Below, piece after piece: positions 7,284 to 7,635 of a stretch of DNA of 7,635 nt; position 1 is the stretch's first letter; the number at the start of each line of letters is the position of its first letter. Position numbers and translations under genes: made by a program. The notes under the pieces are model-generated. The model saw only the letters and a program-made list of their open reading frames with translations. It was not told the origin of the DNA and ran no database searches. Source of the DNA: Chloroflexota bacterium. Lineage in GTDB: Bacteria; Chloroflexota; Dehalococcoidia; GIF9; UBA5629. The stretch lies in assembly GCA_026389675.1 (NCBI GenBank), contig JAPLHJ010000102.1, forward strand, positions 1 to 7,635, written 5' to 3'.

Positions 7284-7419
7284 TGATGCGTGGCAGGCTT
7301 GCACAGTTGAACGATAACGTCTTATTATTTAGTCAGGCTGAAGAAAAGATTGCTTCGCTTGCAGACGAAAACTTTCATGCGGGCGGGTCTGAAGACCCGC
7401 CCCTACGATTCAGTGAAAT
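7284..7419. other. Intergenic region with weak promoter candidate and repeat copy C
   Basis: This 136-bp gap lies between two plus-strand genes. TTGCAC (7299-7304) and TATTAT (7323-7328) are 18 bp apart and could form a weak promoter for the downstream gene. Repeat copy C fills most of the distal part. I see no coding sequence that deserves annotation; the frame running through from 7172 overlaps the thioesterase gene and has no family-like features. Confidence 0.4.
7381..7407 (-). repeat. REP-like hairpin repeat, copy C (CGTAG foot)
   Basis: Read on the minus strand: CGTAG, arm GGGCGGGTC, loop TTCA, arm GACCCGCCC, a perfect 9-bp stem. Relative to copy B, the innermost pair is C-G instead of T-A, a compensated change. 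It ends 12 nt before the start codon of the next gene and 97 nt after the thioesterase stop. It could act as a 3'-end stabiliser for the thioesterase transcript or affect initiation at the next gene, but neither is shown. Confidence 0.85.
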
Positions 7420-7635
7420 ATGAGAAAGGTTAAAATCCTCTTCACGGAAATACACAGGCCGGAATATCACGATAAAAACCCGTTCCGCGAAGGCTTCGAA
7501 TGGGGCAAGAAGGTGATGCTCGACCTGTGCGTTGACATCGACCTCGATGAGATGTTCAATATATATATAGAGAATCCCGAGGCAAGGGTGCGTAAAGGCA
7601 GGGTCATCAAATTCAGCGAATTCGCCATGGAATAC
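7420..7635 (+). CDS. Unrecognised protein, N-terminal 72 residues only (cut by window edge)
   Basis: I do not recognise this protein. The frame opens at the ATG at 7420, just after an in-frame TGA (7414-7416), and is still open at the right edge, giving 72 residues. It begins MRKVKILFTEIHRPEYHDKN and is rich in charged residues. An acidic stretch, VDIDLDEMF, sits near residues 38-46. No signal peptide or membrane helix is seen, so it is probably cytoplasmic. There is no clear ribosome site before the ATG. A later start at the GTG or ATG near residues 32-33, preceded by GGGGCAAG, is possible but would lose a segment that looks protein-like. Codon choice resembles the neighbouring genes. It follows the thioesterase gene in the same direction, 136 bp away. 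Confidence 0.6.
   Translation, partial: MRKVKILFTEIHRPEYHDKNPFREGFEWGKKVMLDLCVDIDLDEMFNIYIENPEARVRKGRVIKFSEFAMEY

Noticed and set aside
7340..7368. AGATTGCTTCGCTTGCAG, resembling a common dispersed bacterial repeat with GCTTCGCT cores
   Set aside because: The match is partial and only one copy is present, so it cannot be called a repeat from this window.
7172..7423. Plus-strand open frame of 83 codons ending at the last gene's start
   Set aside because: The first part is the thioesterase gene in another frame and the end reads through hairpin copy C; no ribosome site or family pattern.

Overview
The window most likely comes from an anaerobic bacterium, plausibly a member of the Dehalococcoidia or another lineage of the Chloroflexota. 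This is an inference from gene content and style, not from a marker gene. The clues are a very large secreted protein with Asp-box and fibronectin-III-like repeats that ends in a single membrane anchor, radical SAM and DUF89 proteins, and GC-rich hairpin repeats scattered between genes. No rRNA, tRNA, CRISPR array, insertion sequence or phage gene is visible.

Layout. Positions 1-2986 (minus strand) hold a tight three-gene cluster, read from right to left. First is a DUF89/ARMT1-like metal-dependent phosphatase (2986-2144), then a radical SAM protein (2125-1193), then a GPH-family (MelB-like) sugar:cation symporter that runs off the left edge (1172-<1). The gaps of 18 and 20 bp suggest one operon. 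Positions 2987-3173 are intergenic and packed with hairpin repeats: two intact copies in inverted orientation and a probable decayed copy between them. Positions 3174-6782 (minus) encode a 1202-residue exported protein: signal peptide, Asp-box propeller-like region, cysteine clusters, two Fn3-like domains, proline-rich linker and C-terminal transmembrane anchor. Positions 6783-6884 are an AT-rich divergent promoter region. Positions 6885-7283 (plus) encode a PaaI-like hotdog thioesterase. Positions 7284-7419 are intergenic and hold a third intact repeat. Positions 7420-7635 (plus) are the start of an unrecognised protein cut by the right edge.

The most notable non-coding signal is the repeat family. 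Each 27-bp copy reads CGTAG, then a 9-bp stem, a TTCA loop and the returning stem arm. Four stem positions differ between copies while pairing is kept, so the structure is what is conserved. A GTAG foot next to a hairpin, and copies in inverted pairs, are hallmarks of REP/REPIN elements mobilised by RAYT-type HUH transposases. No such transposase is in the window.

How the genes might work together: the DUF89-radical SAM-symporter cluster could import a sugar-like compound, modify it by radical chemistry and remove damaged phosphorylated by-products. That is only a hypothesis from gene order. The surface protein and the thioesterase show no clear link to it.
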